A DNA stretch of 64,000 nt, taken from NCBI GenBank assembly GCA_003952965.2, contig CM025853.1, positions 24,620,584-24,684,583 of the forward strand, given 5' to 3'. This DNA is from Morella rubra (lineage: Eukaryota; Streptophyta; Magnoliopsida; Fagales; Myricaceae). Position numbers and translations under genes: made by a program. Under the pieces are notes generated by a model that did not search any database, was not told where the DNA came from, and worked only from the letters and a program-made list of their open reading frames with translations. This document shows, one piece after another, positions 11,975 to 23,635 of the stretch (within the stretch, counting starts at the first letter, position 1; every line of letters begins with the position of its first letter).

Positions 11975-13919
11975 TATGTAGAATTGAGATTGGAAAAATG
12001 TGTAATGTATTAACATGCGTTGCTCTGTTACATAGCTTTGTTTATATACAAAGTGGGAAAAGAAAATAGTTAGTTAACAAAACTACTTGCTAACATAATG
12101 GAGCTAACTTAACCACAGCTCAACTAAAGCTATTAACTAATATTCCCCTTCAAGATGGATGGTATATACTGATTAAACTCATCTTGCGAATCTAATGATT
12201 GAATTGAGATAAACCCAAAGCTTTAGTAAGTACATCAGCAATCTGATGTTTAGTACTAATATGTAACACACGAATGAACCCAGCTTGTATCTTCTCTTGT
12301 ATTGTATGACAATCAACCTCTATATGCTTTGTTCTTTCATGAAAAATTGGATTAGAGGATATATGAATTGCAGCTTGATTATCACAGAACATAAGAGCAG
12401 CTTGAGGATGATCTACATCAAAATCTGTTAAGAGTTGCTGACAGCTGCACTTCTCCAATATGAGTCACAGGAACGCATTCACCATTAGGGAGCTTGGCTG
12501 AATTATCAATGCTATGAGTGATGCATGTAAAAAATTTCACTGAGCACACCATATGATCACTTGGACCAGAATCTATAATCCAAGATTCATCAACAGAAGC
12601 AATATTGGAACTAGACAAGCACTTGAAATCACCTGTGAAGTTTTGAGATAAAACCATGTTGACAAATGATTGAGATGGTTGAAGAAGTGCTAGTAGCTGA
12701 TTGCACTGCTCTTGAGTGAAAGAAGGAGCTGCAGATGGACTTGGATTATTGTTTGAATTCTGCACCATGTGAGCTTGAACAACAGTCTTCGATTTATCTC
12801 TGAACTTGAATCCAGGAGGATAACCGTGAAATTTATAACACTTTTCAGCAGTGTGTCCAAGGATACCTCAGTGACTGCAGAGAGGTCTGGACTTCTTCGA
12901 CTAATAATCAAATTTAGCAACCAAAGCTACTGATTCTACAATTGTTCGTGTGTCATATAAACCACGCTGCCTCTCCTCCTGTAATACTAAGGAAAATACC
13001 TTATTTATAGCTGGCAATGGATCCATCATAAGGATCTTTCCTTATATAGCATCATAGTTGGAATTAAGCTCTATCAGAAACTAATTCATAGTGCAGTTCT
13101 TTTGATAATATCCAACAAAGGATGTGATATCGACACATTTACAGTCAGGCAATGGCTAATAATTCATCAATTTCTCCCAATAGATCTTTAGTTTACTATA
13201 GTAGCTAGTCACATCTAACTGATCTTGTTTTAAATCAGCAATGGATGGTTGGAGTCAAAAAATTAGAGGTCCATCACTTTGTGAAAAACGTTCATGGAGT
13301 TCTTTCCAAATTTCATGTGCAAAGTTCATGTAGATGACACTAGCTGCAATGTCTTTTGATAATGAATTACGAATCCAAGATAGAATCATTGTATCACAAC
13401 GACTCCAAGGTATGAACAAATTTTCTGATTCATCAGGTTGCTTCAAAGATCCATTAATGAAACCTAGCTTATTTTTTACTTTTAAAGCAAGAAACATAGA
13501 TCTGGACCAGGAGTGGCAATTACAGTTTGTGAGAGGCTGTGAAGCAAGAAGCAATCCAGGATGATCACCTGAATGTAGGTAGTAAGGGCTCCATGGATCA
13601 GATTCAGCAGTTGTTTCTGTCGTATGAATAACGATAATTGGATGTTGAGGATTCACAATTTTAGCCATGATCAGTCACTTGACTCACAGGAAAGAAAATA
13701 GATTGAATCAAAATAAAGTCTAGAGAGAAAAGAAAGTAGGCTCTAATACCATATGAAGTATTGAGATTGGAAAAGTGTGTAATGTATTAATGTGTATTGC
13801 TCTGTTACATAGCTCTGTTTATATACAGAGTGGGAAAATAAAATAGTTAGTTAACAAAATTACTTGCTAACGTAATGTAACTAACTTAACTAGAGCTCAA
13901 CTAAAGTTGTTGCCTAATA
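11975..13919 (-). mobile_element. Short Ty1/copia element, first copy, broken
   Basis: Two 168-bp LTRs (11975-12142 and 13752-13919) flank about 1.6 kb, with target-site repeats AATTG (11970-11974) and AATCG (13920-13924). On the - strand a TGGTATTAGAGCC-like primer site follows the right LTR. Recognisable parts are a copia gag-like segment (13255-13668), a zinc-finger/protease-like segment (12418-12920) and an RNase H-like tail (12192-12458). At under 2 kb it is far shorter than a full copia and is broken in several places. The same element sits at the same site at 40194-42078, so insertion predates duplication of this segment. Confidence 0.85.
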
Positions 13920-14014
13920 AATCGAGATATTCAAATTTTGGGTTAGTTAGGTGACCGCCCTTTTTTGCATGCACCAAAGAAAAAAAAAAAGGGATATCAA
14001 CTATCGAGTTCGTA
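13920..14014 (+). repeat. Remnant of CER2-like upstream flank
   Basis: Matches 32925-33008 and about 59975-60035, the uninterrupted upstream flanks of copies C and D. It shows the ancestral sequence into which the copia and the CACTA were inserted. It ends with GTA, the presumed 3-bp CACTA target duplication. Confidence 0.7.
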
Positions 14015-15933
14015 CACTACAAGAAATTGAGCTTTGGGTGACAAAATTTTGGATGTCAAACTAAATTTTGTCACCTAAAGTGGTCTTTCCCTGACAAAAC
14101 ATTAATTTCGTCACCCAAAATCATCCAGGAATGCCAAATCTGTCTAGACAGGTCCTAAAACCATTCAGACAGATTTATAGTGTGACGAAATACACCTCGT
14201 CGTGAATGAGTGGCGATACAAATCGTCACAAATACTAAATAGTCATCTGAACCCATAAACAAACAATTCAGACGGGTCTCTGGGTGACAAAACCCAAATC
14301 GTTGTAATTGAGTGACGATTAGAATCATCACAAATGTTACAAGTATGTTCAGACATCATTTTGAAAACGTCCTAACAAACATTACCTAACAAATAATAAT
14401 CGTAAGCACATAGTGACAAATTAAAAATCGTCATAAACACTTAATACCGTCCGAACATATACACAAGCGTTCCAACACCAAAAAATAAACCCGTCAACAC
14501 AAGTATCAATGCTTCTTCCCCAAATCGTGTGGTTCCACGTTGTAAAACTTTACGCAAGTGATGTCGAAACCATCCAGATGGATATAAGTTCCAGAAGATT
14601 TTCGAATCTGGCATATTTAATGACGTTGAATTTGATTGGGACACGTGTGAATCTAACCGTTGAGACCCTTCCGAATACCTAAGGAAACCGTGCAAACGCC
14701 CTTCTTGTCACTTAAAACCTACCAGACTTGTCAAAATCACACTTTCACTATCTCTTTTCTCGAACTTTTCTCTCAAACATTTTCACTATTTCGAGATCTC
14801 TCAAACAACTTTAAGTAAAACCTTCTTTGTGACTTTGCTTTCAATTTCATGCTTTTCAATTTAATACTTTTGAATTTTATTTTTTTTTGCTGAATAATAA
14901 CATTGTTTTCTTTGTGTTCATTGAAGTACCATTCAGACTCTCGAATATAGACATCAGGACATTTTTAATAGCGTCTGGACGTGTTTCACTTTCTAAATGG
15001 AAACGTCGTCGTTAGAATAACATGCGAACGAATTATACTTACGTTCGGACGGTTTTTGCTAGATTGACCATGGATCACTCCAGAAGAAGTATCACTAATG
15101 TCGGGAACAATACATAACGACCAGCTTGGGCGGACGCTTTAGTAGTGGATCTAAGGAGGAGTATTCGGGTGATACTGGAGCCAACGCATTTGTTGTGCAT
15201 GGAGCTTCATACCCGCTTGACCAGTCTGGAGAACAATTTTGCTCTAATGGAGAGGGGTTTGAGGGAGGAGCAGAATGCTATGCAGATGGAACTGAGTTCT
15301 GTGTGAGCACACGTGTCCCAGTTGTCTCAGCCTCTCCAAACGTTCCGATACAACTCCAAATACTCATCAAAAAAATAGATAATATGGAGCAATTGGACAT
15401 GTTAGTGACACCCTCGAACAAGATCTGAACCATTCCGATACAGCTCTAGACACTCATTAAACGGTTGGATAAAATGGAGTAGTCGGACATGATCATGACG
15501 CCTTCAGACAAGATCTGAACCAACCAGCTCGTGATTCAGACTAGTATCCTTTATATTTTATCACTATTATTTTCTAATCCTTAGAAGGACCGTCTCTACC
15601 TTGTACTAGATTTTATGATTGTTTTTTTCGTTCGGTATTTCGATTATGTTTGATATTTTTATATTAATTATGTTTTTTCATTAATTTAAATTTAACACAA
15701 TTTAAACGGACGATTAGTACAATTAAATGGATGATTAGTACGAGTGTTAAGTTAACGGAACGGTTAGTATAATTAGTTATAACGGATCTTTAATATAAAA
15801 GTATGCTTAACTATATTTTTTATGTAGTCAAAATAAATAAATAAAGTTAAAATTTTGAGCCGAATTACATTTAGTTAGTTAAATTATTTAAATAAATTAA
15901 ATTGAGTGAATTAAATGGGATCCATAATCAATT
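14015..15933 (+). mobile_element. CACTA (En/Spm) transposon, 5' portion, truncated by assembly gap
   Basis: Begins with the diagnostic terminus CACTACAAGAAA, preceded by GTA. It is collinear with 42172-44104 of the larger CACTA, down to the last bases before the gap (GGATCCATAATCAATT in both). It has the subterminal GTCCGAAC/CGGACG motif clusters and a coiled-coil reading frame. Its right end and any transposase must lie in the unsequenced gap. The site equals that of the CACTA at 42172 in the C flank. Confidence 0.85.
15070..15540 (+). pseudogene. CACTA-encoded coiled-coil reading frame (fragment)
   Basis: From an ATG at 15070 (MDHSRRSITNVGN), parallel to the ATG near 43257, the sequence encodes segments such as ELHTRLTSLENNFALMERG. 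These have a heptad pattern and resemble the frame at 50287-50640 (MLSDITA, TTLESKVGQLE). Frame shifts and stops interrupt it. A small coiled-coil protein beside the transposase would correspond to the TnpA-like accessory gene of En/Spm elements. That assignment rests on position and coiled-coil character only. Confidence 0.4.
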
Positions 15934-16033
15934 NNNNNNNNNNNNNNNNNNNNNNNNNNNNNNNNNNNNNNNNNNNNNNNNNNNNNNNNNNNNNNNNNNN
16001 NNNNNNNNNNNNNNNNNNNNNNNNNNNNNNNNN
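15934..16033. other. Assembly gap of 100 N
   Basis: Exactly 100 N bases, a conventional placeholder for unknown length. CACTA 5' sequence lies on the left and the middle of CER2-like exon 1 on the right. At least the CACTA 3' part, about 270 bases of upstream flank and the first 342 bases of exon 1 are missing. Confidence 0.97.
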
Positions 16034-19000
16034 GAGTTGGATAAGGATTGCTCTCTTCAAAGGCTGCTGGTGTCCCAACAAGTCATTGGGCCTGAACTTT
16101 CATTCTCTCCCCTTGTTCTCATACAGGTAATAATTTTCTCCTCTGTTTAGGAACTCTGAAAATCAAAGTGGGATCAGACATCAGAGCAAATCGTATTTGA
16201 AAAGAACAAAAAAAAAACCTTTTCTAGGCATGTCAAATTCATCATATTTCCTAATTTGTATCTTGTGTCAGTACTTCCGGCATGCACTTCGATAAGATGC
16301 ATGACAACGCCGGTTAGCTCTCTCTCTCCGGACAATTATATATTATGGATTCTTGTGGTTGGTGGTTTCGCTTTTCATTCCTAGTTCTGTCGGATAGGTT
16401 TGGTTGGAAATTATAGTACTGCATGTTCTTCCCCATCCTCGACCTAACATTCCTTCCTTCGATTCATAGGCTGCTCGTCTTTTTTCGTGTTAGTATTTAA
16501 TAGGTTGCTCGTACATGAAAAGTAAGGTGCATTAATTGCAAAACAAGGTTTTTGGGGTCCTGGTTGGCTTTCACTTGCCTCTTCTTCTTTTTCGGCGTTA
16601 CAATTCTCTTATAAGAATTTATTTAATTTATTATTCGATAAATTGAAAAATAGACACAGCATATTGTGATTTATGATATTGGCTTTAGAGAGGATTCAGA
16701 GTACACAAACCATACGAGGGACTCTACTGTTAAGATTCTTGGACTTGGCCAGCCATTTGAGGCTAGTGTGTACTCCTTCAGGCCAAATATGGTTCTAAAA
16801 TGTAGCAGTGTGAAGCTGATATATATATTGGGGGGCGCATATTATGTTATTATATAGTTAATTGTTTTTTTTTTATATAGTTTTAGTATATACTTTGCTA
16901 CACATATAATGTGAATTTTTTTTGTATAAATATAATCTAAGTCAGGAAAACATTTTCAATTAGATTTTTGTTAGCTGAAGATAGGTAACACACATTTATA
17001 TTAGCTAAAGATGGTAAACTACAAATAATGATTTTCTTTCTTCAATTAGGACATTGACAATTATCCTGTGAATATGCTTGTCAAGAACATAGAAAGTAGA
17101 ATCCAAAACAAGGGAAGAGTTCGAAGAGACTAAAAAGGAGCAAAAAGCTCTCACACTAAATTCCTAGAACATATAAATTTTAACCCTAAGAACCTTTTAA
17201 AATTCAAAAATGACATTAATTTTTATACAAAATTTTGAATCTTGAATTTTCTTGGTGGGATATGGTTTCAAATTCTTGGGGTGGGAGCAAGGGAAATTTT
17301 TTCCGAAATAGTTGCATAGGGACAAAGGGGGAGGGGCACCTTTCAAAATTTTACCTGAAGTTATGAATTATAGCTTGAAATAAAGGAAATTTCTAAAAAT
17401 TTATGACCCAAACCATGTGGAGAAACCAGTTTAGGAGTAATTGGCCTAATTGTTAAAAGAGACTGCATGAACAGTGGCAAAATATATTACAAATTGAAGT
17501 AGACTTAAGTGGAGAGTCATGCTTTGAGTCTCTAACAACACAATTGCAGGTGGATGAAATTCACACCTCTATCTCAAGTCTCTCGCCTCTTACCATTTAG
17601 GCTAAAATTAGGTTATGCCTCTAGTAGGCTAAAATTAGGTTATGCCTCGACCTATTTGATGGACCAACTTGTGAACCGCACTACATCAACCCCACTAATT
17701 AGTGTTGTTGGACCCTCCATAGATCCATCTGGGTTTTCCCTATGAAGTCCCTCACAGATAGAAATACTACCATCATAAGGTCTAGTTAGGCAGCTTGACC
17801 CTTACGTGATGTTTTGGGAAGCAAATTTTTTAAGAATTTAAGTACGAGAAAACTTTTGAGTTTGGCTTTTTAGCGGAGGTTTGTAAAAACAGTGAGTGAA
17901 AAAGTTGAAAAATTTGTGATTTTAGAATGATTTTTGTTAGAGTTTATTAAAAATTAAAGAGTTATAATATTTGATGTATTTTTTTAATGAAAAAGTATTG
18001 AAATTTGTGTGAAAAAAAATGGTTGAATTTGTGTAAAAAAATTTAAGATTTTGAAATTTTTTCTTAAAAAAGTTAAAAATATTTTATATCCAAACATCAC
18101 CTTAGTCTCTCCATCTCTTACGCTTTTCTGAATAAAAAGTTCCACGTGGAAAACCTAGAGTGGGGTGGTCGTTTTAAGTTTGTTTAGGTGCCTAGAAAGA
18201 AGAAAACAAATAAAAAGAAAATTGGTAGGATGGTTGCCTAGACGTGGGCGGATTGACTTGGGAACCTATAAGTAGATAGGTTTAAGTTTAATTAGCCACA
18301 AGCCTCCCGGTGACTTAAATGGTGTGTATGGAGAGGACCTTGGATATGTACGAAAGTTTTATGTGCGCTTCCTGCCTGCTTCAAAGTCTGTCCAGTAGGC
18401 TGTACGAGGCATGCGAGTGGTGCATGATTTCTTTAGTTACCTAAAAAAGATTGGTAGAATGATGCAAATTAGCTTAGAGAGTAGTTTTGCCATCTATCTC
18501 TTTTCTTTTCTCTTCGCCCCAAGTGCACAGCAGGGTAGCGCTAGCTCTTGTTAAAACCTTAGCAAAACGACCCGCGGCTTAGGCTTATTTTCCTTTAATT
18601 CACTACCAAATTTTCCTTTATTTACGTGCCATTTTTGTGCAGGTAACCTATTTCCAATGTGGGGGGATATCATTGGGCCTCAGCTGGGCCCATATCCTTG
18701 GAGATGCATTCTCTGCTGCAGATTTCATGAACAAATGGGGTAAAATCGTGGCTGGTCTTCAGTCCAACAAGCCCAACTTCCTCAAATCAGACACACTGAC
18801 TGAGAGATCCAAGGACAACCCTAAACCACTTCCCCAGGAACCACTTTCTGTGAAACGGGTCAATCCGGTTGGAGACCATTGGATAATTCCCAATAACAGC
18901 AAAATGGCTACGTTTTCATTCCCGGTCACTGCCACCCAGTTAGCCAACCTGCAGTTAGAAATCTCAGGTCCAAACCAAATCGACCAAATCCCAGTTTTTG

Positions 19001-19545
19001 AGTCCCTCTGCGCCATTATATGGAAAAGCTTAGCCAAAGTTAGAGGAGGAACTCGACCTGAAGCAGTGACCATTTGCAAAAATAGTCCAAGTAAGCCAGC
19101 CAAAGGGACTGCCCTTAACACTCAAATCATAAGCAAGGTTAAGGCAGGCAGCTTCTCTATAACTGAGACGGACCCGAGGAAATTGGCGACATTGCTACTG
19201 AATGAAGCCGTGGATGAAAGAAGCCTGATTGAAGAATTGGTGGAGAAGGATCATGGGGTGTCCGATTTCGTCGTATATGGAGCAAAATTGACGTTTGTAA
19301 ACTTGGAAGAGGCTGATTTTTACGGACTGGAGTTGAATGGAGATAAACCAGAGGTTGTGCATTATAGTGTCCAAGGCGTTGGAGATGAAGGAGCGGTTTT
19401 CGTGCTTCCAGGGCCAAAAGGGTCTGGCATTGGCAAGGGTGGTGGCGAAGGTAGAATAGTGAAGATAGTGTTACCGGAAGAACAAGTGCTGGAGCTGAAA
19501 GCCGAGCTGGTAAACTATGGTCTAGGAGGCCATGACCTGCCCTAG
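16034..19545 (+). CDS. CER2-like: CER2-like BAHD protein, copy B (5' end in gap)
   Basis: Two-exon gene. The visible end of exon 1 is 16034-16126 (from ELDKDCSLQRLLVSQQ), with donor GTAATA at 16127. Exon 2 is 18643-19545 after acceptor TTTTTGTGCAG. The splice point lies between LIQ and VTYF, as in copies C and D. Exon 2 is open throughout (300 codons) and keeps the HILGD motif (BAHD HxxxD), the family segment LTFVNLEEADFYGLEL (where catalytic BAHDs have DFGWG) and the C-terminal GVGDEGAVFVLPGPKGSG. CER2-clade proteins are ER-associated and extend the chain length made by the fatty acid elongase, with no acyltransferase reaction proven. The 2.5-kb intron is longer than in C and D because it retains a MITE. 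The gene may be functional if the part in the gap is intact. Confidence 0.88.
17806..18100. mobile_element. MITE-like element in the intron of copy B
   Basis: The stretch begins GTGATGTTTTGGGAAGC and ends with the reverse complement of GTGATGTTTGGATATAAA, giving terminal inverted repeats around an AT-rich, non-coding 295-bp body. In copies C (35900-35945) and D (62370-62415) only the left end remains, directly joined to CTCCCCAGCTG. Family assignment is open. Confidence 0.6.
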
Positions 19546-20274
19546 GAGGCTAGGTGTATAAGCTACGAACAAGAATGTTGATTTGTTAAGCGGGAGGCAT
19601 ATCGATTTCAGTATTTATATTTGTGGGGGAAAAATAAAAAGATCAACAAGGAGCTCTTTGTGATCGGAATTAATATACCCATATTATCTGAAGATGCGAG
19701 TAATCCAGCCAAGGGAGTTTGTATTCCTGTGACATGATTGCTGGATTCATTAGGAATGTTCATCTAAGTACTAGTATACTTCTTGCTATTGTTGATGTGA
19801 TTGGTGTTTGTAACATCATGTTTGGGAACTCGGAAACGGAAAGAAAGAAAAAACAGCAATAAATTACACTTTACAAGATCAATGATTCCTTCCCATCAAA
19901 CTATTATCGCACTAGCTGAAAAAATTAACAAATCATTTTGTCACCACAATAATTATTTGCCACTAATAATGAGTTAAAATAGAAAGATAACAAATCTATC
20001 TCTTTTTATCCACACAAATTTTTACTATAAGTGACGAATTTACATTATATCAGAGCAAGTGTCTTGAATTCGAACATGAGGTAATTCTATTTTCGAAAAA
20101 AATACAAATAGAGGTTTCTAATGGAATAGTGACGATAGGATAGTCATACTGATACGTATCCATTAGGAGGACCACAAGGATGAAATGAGAAGACTATATA
20201 AGGATATCATTGCTCAGATAAATTATGCCATCGACAAGAGTGTGGGACTTACAATTCAAGCTAGGGGCCTAATC
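19546..20274 (+). repeat. Downstream flank of copy B, part 1
   Basis: Homologous to 1938-3150 and 37048-37737. It includes a candidate poly(A) signal AATAAA at 19633-19638, about 90 bases after the stop, and the same decayed TRIM-like piece with TATCAGAGC (about 19975-20080). It is interrupted by a MULE whose 10-bp target duplication starts at 20265. Confidence 0.75.
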
Positions 20275-21882
20275 AATGGCGGAGGGAGGAAGGGGTCCAA
20301 CTGGGGCCCTGGTCCCAGTTGGCCCAATGCAAAATGTTGAATTTATATATATATAATATGTCTCATGTAATCATGCTGACCCTCCTTAAAGCCCAGTGTA
20401 TTGATTTGCGATCAAAGTGATTAATTTCCATGAAATAAAATCTCATTTTGATGTTAACTCTATCTGATTTAAGTTTGTATACACACAATATATGAATACA
20501 TGCTAGTTTTATATTAAGATTTCTAGTACTTCTAAGATCTTGATGTTGCTTTTTGTTATGATGTTATTTGTAGATTGAAAAGTATGCTTGAGGTAATTGA
20601 AATTTTTAAGAGGACATGTTTAATCTTTTGATATTCTATTGGATCCGCACTCTGTACCATCTTGGAGGTCGAATATTTGAATATGTTTTCTCTTTATTCT
20701 TTTTTTTTTTTGTTTTTAAATGTCCTCTTTTTTTATCCACTTGTTAAACGAAAAGTAAAGATTAGAGCTTAAGTGCTCTTCCTTCCAATAACAAGAGACG
20801 GGGCAAGTTGCAGAGGTTAAGCAGCTCTACTCTAAGATTTATATATAGTTCACATTAATAATACAAACTAATTGTTGCATCTTTTCAGATAACTTTACCT
20901 ACCAACATAAAGCATCATTATTATCCAAAAACATATAGCACTATTATCATTGTGTCTTTTACCAAATTCAGTTGGGTTAGCTGACCAAATAAACTATCTG
21001 TCATGTGGGAAACTCACTTTCTGTCATAGCTTATTTTCATGTCAACTTGCTCATTATTTGTAATACCAAATAAATTTAATTTTAGTCCTTAATTTTCAAT
21101 TTTTTAACTCTAAGACATTTTTTTACATTACATAGTAAAATTGTTTTTTGGGGAAATTATACTTTGCACCCTCAAACTATGAGGTACCTGATACTTTCCA
21201 CCCCCTTATCTTGATTTCGTGACATTGGGCCCATGAACTTCTGATTTCCATTGATTGCCACCCTGTAGCCAAATTCTCCGTTAAGACTGACTGTAATAAG
21301 CGCACCTGCTGTCCACGTGAGACACTTAATATTTTTCTCCCCGTTTTTCCCTCCATTCTATCCTTTTAGAATTTAAAATTCGCATTCGGATTTCTTTCTT
21401 TTGCCCAGTACCCACGAAGATCTGGCTTTCACCCCCTCCCCAACGACATTGTTGAGCCCTAGCGGTGCCTAAAATCCAGGAGAAATGACGTCACACTGGA
21501 AATGCTTCTGCATTTTCCCCTCTTGTTGCTCTGTATTTTTCCCTCTCATGTCTAAAATGCTTATGTACATTTCTTAAGTGAGGGTGGTGAAAGGGTTCAA
21601 TATATAGGAGATGAGAAGTGGGATTGTATGAATCAATGGGAATTATGTCATTTTCAAAGTGACTATATCATTAACACTCACCAAAGTTTTTTCCCTTTAT
21701 TCAAAGGGGGGAAAAATATATAGAGAAATTATTATTAGTCAAAGAAGAAGGAAAGGTAAGTTTGGAAGATAATGTGCCACAAATTGGGTCATTAATTTCT
21801 TCCATGAAATTTTTCCTGGTTCAGTTTTGTTTACTAGTGACAATGACCTCATCTTTATGTGTTTCTCATATACATATACATA

Positions 21883-21942
<60 letters not shown>

Positions 21943-22174
21943 ATATATATATTGATATCATTACTAGTCATCATGTCCATGTTTTATATTTTCTTGGTAA
22001 ATATTGTTCCTATTTGTGAAGAATAACTAATTTCGTTAATAAGCATGATCAGCAGTTACTGAATAAGTCTTAGTATAGTCATGACCTAACTCTTTTTGAA
22101 ATGCTTAACTAGTAGCCAATACTAATTCTTTCTAATTGAGTTATAATGGTTCTGTGTGCTTCATTTTCACATGT

Positions 22175-22801
22175 TTTTTAAGCAATTCACCTGCATCACC
22201 AAGTACTGCAAGTTTGGCAACAAGCATAGGTGGAGATTCAACTAAAATTCCTATTTGTTACTGTGGAGTTGAATCTTGCCTGAAAACTGCCTACACAGAA
22301 GCAAATTTTGGCAGAAGGTTTTTTAGTTGTGTGAATCACAAGGTAATACCTTGTATACGTAGTTTTAGTACGGATGTTTATTATTGCGTTGAAATGTTTA
22401 TACATGATATGAATGTAGTTTGGGAGATCATGCAGGTTTTTCATGTGGTTTGATACTCCTATGTGTGTCTATGGAAGGAGGGTTTTAAGCCGTATTGGGA
22501 GAGGCACGAAAGGACACATATAGAGTTTGAAATAGAAAGTCATTTCAAAACAAAGGAGGATGAGTATGCGAAGTGCATTGCAACGATGGAGGAGGAGTAT
22601 GTGAAGCACAGTGCGATGATGGAACGCAATATGGCACGGCTCTGCTTAGAGTTGGTTTCCACAAAATATAGACACAATGAAGAGAAGAAATTCTATAGGA
22701 GGATATTGACTTTCTCATGGGTGCTGATTGTTTTGTTGTTGTTGCCTTCTATGTATGATAAAAAAAAGGAAGTGGGTGTTTCTCTACCATTGGCACCATA
22801 A
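22175..22801 (+). pseudogene. GRF-type zinc-finger protein fragment within the MULE
   Basis: An exon-like segment (about 22175-22342) encodes a zf-GRF pattern: CYCGVESCLKTAYTEANFGR followed by RFFSC. A donor GTAATA follows at 22343 and an acceptor GCAG at 22432-22435. The next segment contains FFMWFDTPMC in one frame, the usual second half of a GRF finger. Another frame then gives a charged coiled coil (EEEYVKHSAMMERN) and a hydrophobic, membrane-like stretch (FSWVLIVLLLLPSMY) ending at 22801. GRF finger, coiled coil and C-terminal membrane anchor is a layout known for plant GRF-domain proteins of unknown function. The frames do not join cleanly across the intron, so I call it broken. It may be a gene captured by the MULE. 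Confidence 0.6.
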
Positions 22802-23438
22802 ACTGAAGTTTGAGTTTGGTCATATAGTTGCCTTGAAGGCATTGTTTGTATTTTTAGTATTATTGACATATGTAGTAGTGAAATATGTAAATGGAAATCT
22901 ATCCTTTGTATTGCTAAACTTGTAAGTGCGTTCAAGACAGTTTTTCTAATTTGTATTGCTGAACTTGTAAGTGCCTTCAAGGTAGTTTTTCCAATTTGTA
23001 TTGCTGAACTTATAAGTGCCTTCAAAGCAGTTTTTTCAGTCTATATTGCTATCTACCCTGTATAACCATTATCCATTTGTTGTAAAGCAATGAATCATTG
23101 CTATGTATCCTGTGTTGCTATTTTTTGGTCATATCTATTTAAAGCAATGAAGGCATTTGTTGCAATGTACCTTGTATAACCTTAAGGCAGGTATGGTCAA
23201 CATCAAAAACATCCATTTCATCAACATGGATATGCTCCAAAATGTATCCATATACATCCAAAAGACATTCAAAAGACCCATATCAGTAGCATGAATATGG
23301 GTCCAAAATATAACTCTAACCTTAAATATTCATTGTGACAAAAAATAATGGTATTACACAACATTGTGACAAAAATACCAATGTGCTTACTTCCACCTAA
23401 ATACACAACATTGTGACAAAAATAGCCAAAAACTATTC

Positions 23439-23635
23439 CTATGTATGTTTGTCATCATTCGGCCTCTTCGTCTTCCCTTCAATCATCTTGATGGCTTGCT
23501 CAATGGTAGGGACCACCACCTTGGAGGAGCTTGCACCTGACTTATTCTGGTTTGCAATGAAACCACTTCCAAACTGAGCCCATAATGTTTGCGGAGTGCC
23601 CCAACTCACACTCAAGCCCTACGCAAAGTGTATCT
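23439..23635 (-). pseudogene. Unrecognised coding-like exon within the MULE
   Basis: On the - strand an open stretch reads SWGTPQTLWAQFGSGFIANQ, then a Ser/Val-rich part and IEQAIKMIEGKTKRPNDDK before a stop at 23439-23441. The composition is protein-like and differs from the AT-rich surroundings. It could be the last exon of the MULE's own gene or of another captured gene. I do not recognise the family. Confidence 0.35.

Noticed and set aside
15902-16150. Open frames running through the N gap
   Set aside because: The N bases give false continuity. Only the part after 16034 is real CER2-like exon 1.
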